DNA of 43,320 nt from Clostridia bacterium (GTDB lineage Bacteria; Bacillota; Clostridia; Christensenellales; Borkfalkiaceae), in the NCBI GenBank assembly GCA_900769545.1, contig CAAGGZ010000117.1:1-43320 (forward strand), read 5' to 3'. Positions 7,645 through 15,178 of the stretch are shown one piece after another; the stretch's first letter is position 1; each line of letters opens with the position of its first letter. Made by a program: the position numbers and the translations under genes. The notes beneath the pieces are model-generated. The model had not been told where the DNA came from and made no database searches. It was given only the letters and a program-made list of their open reading frames with translations.

Positions 7645-9081
7645 TCACCTTTCTATCGGTCTTTTTTTAATCCGCTGCAACCGCTTTTCCTTATCCTTTT
7701 GAATCATCGTTTTTCCGCTTTCCGACATCGTCTTTTTAGGTCGAGTCATCAAATAATACCGCATTTCATCCAAACTATGGTCGTTGACTTTCCTCGGCGA
7801 GTCGCCGCTCCCCCAATAATACCCCTTTAATTCACTGATAAGATGCGGACAAGTATTAAATATATAAAGATTAGGCAATCCGTTCTTCTGATTGAGATAA
7901 CTCTTCACCCTCGCTATCCCTGAGAATAAATCCTTCTCCACGTCGGGATTCACCAAAATCCCACGCTCGTAAAAGAGCTCCACCACGCTCTTTACCCCTG
8001 CCAAAGTCCTTTGCTTCGCCGCGCTGTCGATGAGCGCGCAAATTCTCCCTCGCCCGTCTCGTTTCCAGCCCAGCTTATCGCAAATCTTCGAAATCTCCGC
8101 CGCATGATAATCAATATCCTTGCCTGCCTCGTAATGCTCGTACGTCACGTATACATTGTCATCAAAATCCACCGCATACCAATGCGCTGACAACGGATTG
8201 TTTAGCCCGGGGTCAATGGAAATCAAATCCTGCCACTCCTTAGGAATGGGAAAAGGCTCGATAACGTGTATCTGCTCGTCAAACTCAGGATACACCAGCC
8301 CTTCCGCCGCGCTCGCAAACCGCCCAAACCGCCGCGCTTGCAAGGTCCGCTCGTCCAAGCTCGCTTCCATCAACGCCACTTCCTTTTCATCTAAATACGG
8401 ATTATCCGCCCATTCCATAAACTCATACCAAGCCTCAGGGTCATTCCGCCGATTAAGAAAAATCTCATTGTACACAAACGTCAATCCCTTGAGCGGCGTC
8501 ATCGTCCCAAACACCTCTCCCTGCCTGTCCATAACACGCATTCGGCATTCTCGATACACGTCTTCAGGCGGCTCCTCATCAAACCACACAAAATCGAGTG
8601 ACGCGCCCTGAAACTTCTCTCTGCCCTGGTCGCAACTTTTAAACCCGATCACCGAGCTTCCGCCCAATACGTTCTTTACCCGAATAAAATCAATGATCCC
8701 ATCCTCAGGGGAGTCCCTTCTCCCGCTGAGCATCACCACTTCCTCAATCCAATCCTTTCTTAGATACTGTAAAATCTTCTTCTGCGCAACGTCGCGCTGT
8801 ACCTGCGCCGAGAGCGAAACCACCCATCCGCAAACGTTTTGTCTGTTTTGCCGATAGGGATGAATCCCTCTTGCCATATACACGCACTCCACTGCGCCGC
8901 ACTCTGTTTTTCCCGATCGATTCCCACCAAACACCCAACGATTACGCTTCAAACAGCGATGAAACGCCAACTGCTTTTCATGCTTTTTCTCCCCTGCATT
9001 ATACGTAGCAAGCTTATCCCCGTCCTTTCTTCTCTTTATCTCCGCTTCAATCAAGCACAGCTTTTCTACAATATTTCTCAT
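7645..9081 (-). CDS. Terminase large subunit (ATPase and nuclease)
   Basis: ATG at 9081 is preferred (AAAGG upstream); the longer form would use a TTG. The product has 478 residues. The ATPase has a Walker A motif, GGNRSGKTE, near residue 52, and a Walker B, DFVWFDEEPPE, near residue 165. The C-terminal RNase H-like nuclease shows its acidic residues in LISIDPGL (near 285), CALIDSAAKQ and NDHSLDEMRYY. All key residues are present, so it should be able to translocate and cut DNA. It is the first gene of the morphogenesis run. No convincing promoter lies directly in front; transcription may come from the regulator region or from an activated promoter at 9082-9170. Confidence 0.9.
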   Translation of the reverse strand: MRNIVEKLCLIEAEIKRRKDGDKLATYNAGEKKHEKQLAFHRCLKRNRWVFGGNRSGKTECGAVECVYMARGIHPYRQNRQNVCGWVVSLSAQVQRDVAQKKILQYLRKDWIEEVVMLSGRRDSPEDGIIDFIRVKNVLGGSSVIGFKSCDQGREKFQGASLDFVWFDEEPPEDVYRECRMRVMDRQGEVFGTMTPLKGLTFVYNEIFLNRRNDPEAWYEFMEWADNPYLDEKEVALMEASLDERTLQARRFGRFASAAEGLVYPEFDEQIHVIEPFPIPKEWQDLISIDPGLNNPLSAHWYAVDFDDNVYVTYEHYEAGKDIDYHAAEISKICDKLGWKRDGRGRICALIDSAAKQRTLAGVKSVVELFYERGILVNPDVEKDLFSGIARVKSYLNQKNGLPNLYIFNTCPHLISELKGYYWGSGDSPRKVNDHSLDEMRYYLMTRPKKTMSESGKTMIQKDKEKRLQRIKKRPIER

Positions 9082-9122
9082 AATCCCTTTCAATCAGTCA
9101 AAACCGCCCTGCCCTTTTCTCG

Positions 9123-9128
9123 TATAAT
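9123..9128 (+). promoter_or_regulatory. -10 element of the plus-strand gene inside the phage block
   Basis: A perfect TATAAT lies 43 bases before the ATG at 9171. No good -35 stands at 17 bases; TCAAAA at 19 bases is weak. It would give a leader of about 35 bases with a weak AAGAG site. Confidence 0.4.
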
Positions 9129-9170
9129 ACTCCTTACAGCTATGCTAAAAACTATTCAAGAGTATCTATT

Positions 9171-9905
9171 ATGAAAAAATTCATTTTGACAATGTTGTTT
9201 CCTTTTTTCTATTTTTTCTCCGTTTGCTTCTTCCCTTGCGTCCGTATTCCGCAAACCGTCCGCGCCGAGCCCTCTCTCCGCGCGGGAAGCTACGCCTGCA
9301 TTCTCACGGACGCTTATTTCTACAACGCCCCCGACGACCTCGGCGGTTTATTCCTACTCCCCAAAACCTATTATGTCAAGCTTTTGGAGTACGGAGATAC
9401 CCATTGCAAAATCGAATACCTCTACGACGACTCCCACACAAAAAAACTCGTAGGCTATGTCGAGACCGCCACGCTCACCGCCGTGGATTACGTTCCAAAA
9501 CGCCCCTACTTATACTACGTTTTCGACGTGAGCTACCGCATCGACGACTCTCAGCTCAACGATTCCACCTTTTTGAATGAAATCACCGTCACTTGCGCCT
9601 ATTACGGAGACTACGTCATCGGCTCGAAAACCTATTGCTACGTCCTTCGCGGCGATACGTTTGGCTATATTCCAAAACCCGATACTCTAAAAATTCAAAC
9701 GAATACCGAATACGAAGAATACCTCGCTTCCCTTATCCCCGAAGAGCTTCCTACCGAAAACTCTTCCAAGGAGCAAGCCGACTCCTCTCCGGCGCAAATC
9801 GCTATTTTGATTGCGCTTTGCCTGCTTGTCCCCATTCTTGCCGCTTTGATTATCAAGCCCCCCAAACGCCCTGCTTACGACTCGGACGAATTATACGAAG
9901 TCTAA
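9171..9905 (+). CDS. Secreted, membrane-anchored SH3-like protein inside the phage block
   Basis: A 244-residue protein with an N-terminal signal (MKKFILTMLFPFFYFF, cleavage likely after VRA), an extracellular part with two SH3-like beta-rich units (residues ~38-110 and ~120-190), a Ser/Glu linker, a transmembrane helix near residues 207-228 and a short acidic tail. It is transcribed against the phage genes: its start is divergent from the terminase and its stop overlaps the regulator's stop by 4 bases. The first unit (DAYFYNAPDDLGGLFLLP...GYV) resembles the C-terminal unit of the 799-residue protein at 10832. It could be a moron-type cargo gene or a host gene inside the block. Function unknown. 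Confidence 0.75.
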   Translation: MKKFILTMLFPFFYFFSVCFFPCVRIPQTVRAEPSLRAGSYACILTDAYFYNAPDDLGGLFLLPKTYYVKLLEYGDTHCKIEYLYDDSHTKKLVGYVETATLTAVDYVPKRPYLYYVFDVSYRIDDSQLNDSTFLNEITVTCAYYGDYVIGSKTYCYVLRGDTFGYIPKPDTLKIQTNTEYEEYLASLIPEELPTENSSKEQADSSPAQIAILIALCLLVPILAALIIKPPKRPAYDSDELYEV

Positions 9906-10390
9906 CCGCTTTTTTGCTTTTCATTTTTCTCTAAAAACGTATGTATCTTTTGAAAAGTTTCTATTTTCGCAAAATATTTTTGATAGGTCTCCTCATCTAC
10001 GCCTGCCGACAGCAACATCGCCCCCATCTTTTCTTCTGCGCGCTTGCATTTCCGAAAATACATACGCTCGCTCATGCCCTTTTCCTGCGTTTCTCCGTTC
10101 TGCTCTTTGATAAGCCGACTCCCTTTCCGTTTCTTCCCAAAGTACCGAACGGAAACAAGCGTTTTTTCTTCCTCGCTCAACCGCTCGTATACCTGTGTCA
10201 CCGTTTTCTTTAGCCAGGACAACCGCTCTTTTTTTAAGATTTCCTCTGCCAAATATTCCGCCAATTCTTCCGTAGTCTTGTTGCTGTCATAGGACAACAA
10301 CGCCTTGTTTTTAATGTGATCCGCATAATCCTTCTCTACCGTTTTCAACAACGGGTACGCGTACAATACCGCTTTGAGATACGTTTCCAA
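9902..10390 (-). CDS. Sigma-region-4-like phage regulator (ArpU/RinA/Xpf type)
   Basis: TTG at 10390 is chosen because AGAGGTGAG lies just upstream; a GTG start 9 bases earlier overlaps that site. The product has 162 residues. A helical N-terminal half is followed by YERLSEEEKTLVSVRYFG, a short loop, then MSERMYFRKCKRAEEKMG. This is the layout of the region-4-like HTH in phage late-gene activators of Gram-positive bacteria. The likely role is turning on the morphogenesis genes downstream. A perfect LexA box lies about 235 bases upstream, which would link it to DNA damage. An HTH that supplies the missing DNA-recognition role of the small terminase is a less likely alternative. Confidence 0.6.
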   Translation of the reverse strand: METYLKAVLYAYPLLKTVEKDYADHIKNKALLSYDSNKTTEELAEYLAEEILKKERLSWLKKTVTQVYERLSEEEKTLVSVRYFGKKRKGSRLIKEQNGETQEKGMSERMYFRKCKRAEEKMGAMLLSAGVDEETYQKYFAKIETFQKIHTFLEKNEKQKSG

Positions 10391-10623
10391 AAAACTCACC
10401 TCTCTTTCTTTCCGTTACTTTTTCTCACCGACCTTTTTCTGAAGGCAAACGCCTCTTTATTTTAGCCTGCTCCTCACACACCGACGGAGCCTGCGCAACG
10501 CCTCACGGCGTAACAATTATTCGGTTTTTTCTTTCGTGACGACTTGTCGCCGCTGACGAGATTTATTATGTCACCATTTCCATTTTTTGCAATACCTTTG
10601 CGCCAACTTTTTGGGTAAAAATG

Positions 10624-10637
10624 CGAACATTTGTTCG
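10624..10637. promoter_or_regulatory. Perfect LexA (SOS) box
   Basis: CGAACATTTGTTCG matches the Gram-positive LexA consensus CGAACnnnnGTTCG at every fixed base and is palindromic at its ends. A possible minus-strand promoter, TTGCGA-N17-TATATG (10697-10669), lies upstream, so LexA bound here would block the transcript towards the regulator at 10390. Confidence 0.75.
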
Positions 10638-10794
10638 TATTTAAAGTGATATACCATTTTAAATATGACATATATACGCCTGTTTTATTTTTCGCAAAAA
10701 CCTTTCGACATTTTTCGACTTTTTTTTCAAAAAATACCCTTCATAAGCAATTTATCCCTACACTATAATACGCGCATAAATTTTCGTCAATCTC

Positions 10795-10823
10795 TTGCTT
10801 TTTTTTACAAAGCGTGGTATAAT
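10795..10823 (+). promoter_or_regulatory. Promoter of the 799-residue protein gene
   Basis: TTGCTT (10795-10800), a 17-base spacer and TATAAT (10818-10823). The ATG at 10832 falls almost on the expected transcription start, so the mRNA would be leaderless or nearly so. Confidence 0.65.
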
Positions 10824-10831
10824 AGTTATGT

Positions 10832-13231
10832 ATGAGAAAAATAACCGCAACAATTTTATCCTTGTGCGCGCTGTGCGCTTTCGCAATGCCGAAAGCGGCA
10901 GTTTTTTCCGCGCCGTTTTCCGCCTCTGCGGAAACGGTTTACAATGTTTCGTCCTCGCAGCCGATGACGGAACTCCTCTCCCCGTCCTCTTACGAGCAAT
11001 ACCTCGCCCTCAACGCCCCTTCCGACGTTGCGGCAACAGAGGAATACACAGCGATTGCAGACGGCAATATCATTCACGTGTATGACAGAGAGAGCGATTC
11101 ATATTTACGTTACGAGCACACGAAAAAAATTACAAAGCTCCAGTTTAACAGCGCAAATAAGCTGTATTTTTTGGACGTTGATACCAATTTATCTATGCTC
11201 GACCCCGACCGATTGGACAAAGGCGAAACGCAGGCAACTTCCTTAAATTTTGTCTGCTCAACGTTTATCATTCACGATTCCAATCTCTACTACTCCCATA
11301 CGTCGGGTTCGCAGTCGCGCATTTCCAAAGCGCCGCTTAGCAACCTTTCCAATTCCACGACGCTCCTCGAAGGGCTTTCCCTCTCGCCTGCGCTCGCTTA
11401 TTACAATAACGAGCTTTACTATACCGAGAGCGGTAAATATTTAAACAAAATCAACCCCGAAACCAAGAGCGGCGTAACCTTTGTAGCGGCATTCCCTGCG
11501 GCAATTTTGTCTATGTCCGTTTCGGAAAACGTACTCACGTGCGTCACGGACGAAAACAATTTCTATGCGTACGACCTGCTTGCCCTCGCCGAGAACAAAC
11601 AAGCCACCGCCGTTACACCCATTACAAAGGCAACAGGCGGTTACGTCTCGCTTTCTTTGCATGGAAATTACGTTTACGCCATTCAGCGTAAAACAATCAA
11701 ACAGTATTCCGTCAAGGACACTGCCTTTACCGATTACGAAATCAGCAGTTCGTCCTCCGCCGCCAACCGTTTGAGCGGCGCAACCGACGTCTATCTTTCC
11801 AACGAGCGTCTCTTCCTCACCGACAACGGCAATAAACGAGTCTCCGTGTTCAACACAACGGCCAAGACGTTCGAGCAATCCATTCCCACCTCGCTCTCGG
11901 CAAAGTACCTCGCCACAGACGGCGCAACCTTGTTGATTTCGGGCGATTCGGGCGCAGAATTGTACGATTTAAGCGAAGACAACTACGGCGTAAAAATTGC
12001 CGATAAAACCAACTTCGCAGGCAATATCGTAGGCGTTGCAGGCGTGTACGGAAAATACTACCTCGTCACGGACACAAACTTCTTCTACTCCTTGACGGCA
12101 AACGCTGACGGAAAGTATGTTTGGAGCTCCGCGCAAAAAGACTCTGCGCATATCCCTTCGCTTATGACAGCGGACGCCTACGGCAATTTGTACGTAGTTT
12201 GCGAAACTTCCGTCTATCTGTACACGGAAAACAATTTCACCACTACAACGCCCTCGAATGTAGAGCTGACGAATAAACTCCCCGAAGGCACGGAAAAAAT
12301 CTCCGTAGACTACGGCGAAAACCTCTACGCTTTAAAAGATAACACGCTGCATAAATTCAGCAAAACAGGCAATACAAAGTATACGCAAAGCAAAACCATC
12401 TCTTTAGCGGAACGTCTCGTCTACGAAGACCGCGCAAATGCGACCTCTTTTACCTTCTCCATTGAAGAAAATTGGACGTATATCGTATACGGCGGCAATT
12501 ATTTGGTGCGTACCACCAAGCTCAACCTGCCCACAGTGAAAAATATTCCTGTTGATAACGCAGACGCAAAGCTCTTTAACGACCCTGCGCAATTCTCGGT
12601 CATTCTCACAAAGCCCAACGCTTTGATTGTGGAATACGACTTCGAGCAATTCAACGGCGCAGACGTTTTCCCCTATCTCTCTTTCGAACGCCGTGAAGAC
12701 TCCTTCACAGCCCTTAAAATCGGGGAAGCAGGCACTTACGACCTGTTGGTGACTTTTGACAAGAACAGCAACGAATATAAAACGTATCTCGTTTACTCGT
12801 CCTCCTGTCAATCCGTTTTGCGTACCCAATATGAAACGCTGTACGAAGAACCCTATCCAACGGGCTATCTGACAGGTAACGCGTCTTTGTATAAGTATCC
12901 CTTCCTTCACAAATCTTTGACTAATGGCGAGCTTCCTCGCGGCGCAACCCTCACCATTCTCGGTGAGATTAAAATGCTGGAACGGGATTACTACTACGTT
13001 TCTTACGAAACGGAAAACAGCGAAACGATAACAGGGTATATTCCTGCGGTTTATCTCACGCAGACGACAGGCGAAACGCATACGACGCAGCTCGCTTACG
13101 GCGATACGAGCAGTAAAACGGACGTTTACGGCCGTCTTGTCTACCTGCTCCTTGGCGGAGCGGCAATCTGCGTCCTGAGCGATTTCCTGATTATTCGCAA
13201 ACTTCGCAACAAAGAAAACGACAAGGAATAA
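10832..13231 (+). CDS. Large secreted beta-propeller-like protein with C-terminal SH3-like unit and membrane anchor
   Basis: A 799-residue protein with a signal peptide (residues 1-33, basic start, hydrophobic core, AxA-like end). The bulk (about 50-600) has repeated blade-like patterns (LYFLDVDTNLSMLD, YNNELYYTESGKYLNKIN, VYLSNERLFLTDNGNKRVS) suggesting a propeller. An SH3-like unit follows at about 670-745 (LTGNASLYKYPF ... GYIPAVYLTQ), then a transmembrane helix near 770-790 and a basic tail. It should sit on the outside of the membrane. The ATG is the first possible start and lies 8 bases after TATAAT, with no ribosome binding site. The SH3-like unit resembles that of the protein at 9171. 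Family and ligand are unknown. Confidence 0.8.
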   Translation: MRKITATILSLCALCAFAMPKAAVFSAPFSASAETVYNVSSSQPMTELLSPSSYEQYLALNAPSDVAATEEYTAIADGNIIHVYDRESDSYLRYEHTKKITKLQFNSANKLYFLDVDTNLSMLDPDRLDKGETQATSLNFVCSTFIIHDSNLYYSHTSGSQSRISKAPLSNLSNSTTLLEGLSLSPALAYYNNELYYTESGKYLNKINPETKSGVTFVAAFPAAILSMSVSENVLTCVTDENNFYAYDLLALAENKQATAVTPITKATGGYVSLSLHGNYVYAIQRKTIKQYSVKDTAFTDYEISSSSSAANRLSGATDVYLSNERLFLTDNGNKRVSVFNTTAKTFEQSIPTSLSAKYLATDGATLLISGDSGAELYDLSEDNYGVKIADKTNFAGNIVGVAGVYGKYYLVTDTNFFYSLTANADGKYVWSSAQKDSAHIPSLMTADAYGNLYVVCETSVYLYTENNFTTTTPSNVELTNKLPEGTEKISVDYGENLYALKDNTLHKFSKTGNTKYTQSKTISLAERLVYEDRANATSFTFSIEENWTYIVYGGNYLVRTTKLNLPTVKNIPVDNADAKLFNDPAQFSVILTKPNALIVEYDFEQFNGADVFPYLSFERREDSFTALKIGEAGTYDLLVTFDKNSNEYKTYLVYSSSCQSVLRTQYETLYEEPYPTGYLTGNASLYKYPFLHKSLTNGELPRGATLTILGEIKMLERDYYYVSYETENSETITGYIPAVYLTQTTGETHTTQLAYGDTSSKTDVYGRLVYLLLGGAAICVLSDFLIIRKLRNKENDKE

Positions 13232-13233
13232 AA

Positions 13234-13256
13234 AATACCGCCCATAAGGCGGTATT
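13234..13256. terminator. Strong hairpin after the 799-residue gene
   Basis: A 9-bp stem AATACCGCC / GGCGGTATT with a 5-nt loop. On the plus strand it is followed by TACTATAAAA, a poor T-run, so it may only partly stop transcription into mgtE. On the minus strand a TTTTTTATT run follows, which would stop antisense transcripts. Confidence 0.5.
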
Positions 13257-13287
13257 ACTATAAAATTCAAACAAGGAGGAACGATCT

Positions 13288-13359
13288 ATGTCAGACTATC
13301 ACCCAAGCGTAGACCCGCTAAGTATGCGTTTTGGCGCAGGTCGTTTTTCTTGCGCTTAA
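13288..13359 (+). CDS. Leader peptide ORF upstream of mgtE (23 residues)
   Basis: ATG at 13288 has a perfect AGGAGG 8 bases upstream, and the frame ends at TAA 13357-13359. The peptide begins MSDYHPSVDPLSMRF and ends in RFSCA. It lies 59 bases before mgtE. Asp and Pro near the start (DYHP, VDP) recall the Asp/Glu-Pro leader MgtL of Salmonella, where low magnesium destabilises ribosomes and switches on the transporter gene. Downstream, CTACC at 13376-13380 can pair with GGTAG at 13411-13415, partly covering the mgtE ribosome binding site. A regulatory role is inferred; no Rfam motif was recognised. Confidence 0.6.
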   Translation: MSDYHPSVDPLSMRFGAGRFSCA

Positions 13360-13375
13360 AAACGTCTAACGGAGC

Positions 13376-13415
13376 CTACCAACAAAATTTGTTCTGATTA
13401 AATTTTTGGAGGTAG
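13376..13415 (+). promoter_or_regulatory. Possible stem sequestering the mgtE ribosome binding site
   Basis: CTACC (13376-13380) is complementary to GGTAG (13411-13415), which overlaps the GGAGG (13408-13412) in front of mgtE. An internal AACAAAATTTGTT palindrome lies in the loop. Ribosomes leaving or stalling on the leader ORF could change this pairing. Confidence 0.35.
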
Positions 13416-13418
13416 AGA

Positions 13419-15092
13419 ATGGAAAAAGAATTTTTTGAACTGTTAGAACAAGAAAATTATATCGAAGCCGCAACGTACGCAAACAAACTTTCCGCCGAGG
13501 AATTGGCGGAGCTTTTAAAGGACTTGGCAAACAGCCGCGAAAGCAGTCTTGCTCCCCTCTGCGGAGAAATCGAGAGCGACTTAATGGCGGAAGTCTTGCT
13601 CCTTTTGGATGCGACGTTGCAAGAAAAAATCATCGGCAATCTGCACGATGACGAATTGGAAAAAGTCATGGACGAAATGTCCGTTGACGACACCGTAGAC
13701 ATTATCGAAGATATGCCGCAGGAAATCGTCCGCCGTATTGCAGAAACGGACGAAATCATCAAGCTCTTGGAAGAACGCAGCTTCGGCGTTTTAAAGCCCC
13801 TGCTTTCTTCTATGAACGCCATCGACTTGGCGGAAGTCTTTGAAAACATCGAAAACGACGGGGAAATGTTGGTCTTATTCCGCATTTTACCCAAAGACCT
13901 CGCAGCGGATACCTTCGTCGAAATGGACAGCGACGTCAAGGAACGCCTTATCAACAGGCTGAACAACCGAGAACTCCGCGCCGTGATGGACGAGCTCTTC
14001 CTCGACGATACCGTCGACCTTATCGAGGAAATGCCTGCGAGCGTGGTAAAACGCGTCTTGGCGCAAAGCGACAGCGAAACGCGTGCCTATATCAACGAGA
14101 TTTTAAAATATCCCAAAGACAGCGCAGGCAGTATTATGACAATCGAGTTCGTTTCCCTGCGCCCCACGATGACCGTGGACGAAGCGTTCGAGCGTATTCG
14201 AAAAACCGCTATCGATAAGGAAACCATTTACACCTGCTACGTCATCGACGCAAAAAACAAACTGCTCGGTTTGGTAACTGCAAAAGACCTTATGCTGGCG
14301 CAAAAAACGGCGCTGATTGGCGACATTATGAACGAAAACATCATCTACGCCAACACCGAAGCGGACAAAGAAGAAGTCGCGCGAACGATTTCTGACTACG
14401 GTTTCCTCGCGCTCCCTATCGTGGATAGAGAATCCCGCTTAGTCGGTATCGTTACGGTAGACGACGCAATGACCGTCCTGCAAGAAGAAAACACCGAAGA
14501 TATTGCGAAAATGGCGGCTATGGCGCCTACGGATAAGCCCTATCTCAAAACCAAAGTCGTTACACTGTTTAAAAACCGCGTGCTGTGGTTGCTTATCCTT
14601 ATGCTTGGCGCTACCTTCACGGGCATGATTTTGAACAGCTACGAAGCGCAGCTTTCCACTTGCCTTGTCGCTTGTGTGCCCATGATCATGGGTACGGGCG
14701 GTAACTCTGGCTCGCAAGCGTCCGTTACCGTTATTCGCGCGCTCTCTATCGGCGAAATAGAGACCAAAGATATTGGGAAAGTCATTTGGAAAGAGCTCCG
14801 CACCTCTATCCTTTTGGGCATTGTATTGGCGATTGCGTGCTTTGCAAAGCTCATCTTCTTAGACGGAATGGTGCTTGGATTAGAGGGCTATACGTGGCAA
14901 GTTTCCCTTGTGGTATCCTTGGCGCTTCTCTGCACGGTAATCGTAGCGAAATTGGTCGGCGCAATCTTGCCCATTTTAGCAAAGCTCTGCCGCCTCGACC
15001 CTGCGGTAGTCGCAAACCCGTTTATTACGACGATTGTAGACGCCGTGTCCGTCATCTTATTCTGTTATCTCTCGATTGCCATTTTGGGATAA
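13419..15092 (+). CDS. mgtE: Magnesium transporter MgtE with duplicated N-domain
   Basis: A 557-residue magnesium channel of the inner membrane, about 100 residues longer than usual. The cytosolic MgtE N-domain occurs twice: LHDDELEKVMDEMSVDDTVD near residue 75 and LNNRELRAVMDELFLDDTVD near 183. Two CBS domains follow (about 225-345), then five membrane helices with the conserved GTGGNSGSQA segment near residue 424. In the family the N and CBS domains bind magnesium and close the pore when internal magnesium is high. GGAGG precedes the ATG by 6 bases. It is preceded by a leader ORF and followed by a terminator. Confidence 0.93.
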   Translation: MEKEFFELLEQENYIEAATYANKLSAEELAELLKDLANSRESSLAPLCGEIESDLMAEVLLLLDATLQEKIIGNLHDDELEKVMDEMSVDDTVDIIEDMPQEIVRRIAETDEIIKLLEERSFGVLKPLLSSMNAIDLAEVFENIENDGEMLVLFRILPKDLAADTFVEMDSDVKERLINRLNNRELRAVMDELFLDDTVDLIEEMPASVVKRVLAQSDSETRAYINEILKYPKDSAGSIMTIEFVSLRPTMTVDEAFERIRKTAIDKETIYTCYVIDAKNKLLGLVTAKDLMLAQKTALIGDIMNENIIYANTEADKEEVARTISDYGFLALPIVDRESRLVGIVTVDDAMTVLQEENTEDIAKMAAMAPTDKPYLKTKVVTLFKNRVLWLLILMLGATFTGMILNSYEAQLSTCLVACVPMIMGTGGNSGSQASVTVIRALSIGEIETKDIGKVIWKELRTSILLGIVLAIACFAKLIFLDGMVLGLEGYTWQVSLVVSLALLCTVIVAKLVGAILPILAKLCRLDPAVVANPFITTIVDAVSVILFCYLSIAILG

Positions 15093-15131
15093 GTGAAAAT
15101 TACACACTTGAATTGAAATAATGCACATATT

Positions 15132-15168
15132 AAAAAAACCTGAAAGCAAATTGCTTTCAGGTTTTTTA
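15132..15168. terminator. Bidirectional terminator between mgtE and the esterase
   Basis: A perfect inverted repeat, ACCTGAAAGCAA / TTGCTTTCAGGT, with a run of A on one side and T on the other. It can end both the plus-strand mgtE transcript and the minus-strand esterase transcript. Confidence 0.9.
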
Positions 15169-15178
15169 ATTATTCTCT

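Larger units (their letters stand above)
725..10390 (-). mobile_element. P22-like head-morphogenesis block (prophage remnant, satellite or GTA-like element)
   Basis: Eight minus-strand genes (725-9081) plus a regulator (9902-10390) make up the block. The order large terminase, small-terminase-like, portal, scaffold, capsid, gp4-like, gp10-like follows the P22/podophage head module, except that the small-terminase-like gene comes after the large one. All frames are open, spacing is tight, and most starts have good AGGAG sites. No integrase, repressor, replication, lysis, ejection or tailspike genes are seen, and I did not recognise att repeats. A plus-strand gene (9171-9905) sits inside. The boundaries are inferred from gene content only. 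Confidence 0.6.
10391..10831. other. Intergenic control region between regulator and 799-residue gene
   Basis: These 441 bases hold the LexA box (10624-10637), a possible minus-strand promoter TTGCGA-N17-TATATG (10697-10669), a short hairpin ACGCC-TCAC-GGCGT near 10500 and the plus-strand promoter of the 799-residue gene. A 65-codon minus-strand frame at 10474-10671 has no ribosome binding site and I do not count it as a gene. Confidence 0.5.

Noticed and set aside
9082..9170. Minus-strand promoter directly in front of the large terminase
   Set aside because: TATTAT near 9129 has no -35 at a fitting distance (TTGAAT is 24 bases away), so I did not call one; an activator-dependent promoter remains possible.
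10474..10671. 65-codon minus-strand frame overlapping the LexA box
   Set aside because: It has no ribosome binding site, its composition is ordinary non-coding, and it covers the control region; no family pattern.
13257..13418. M-box (ykoK) magnesium riboswitch before mgtE
   Set aside because: The conserved M-box segments are not visible and the stretch is mostly taken by the leader ORF; another unknown RNA element cannot be excluded.
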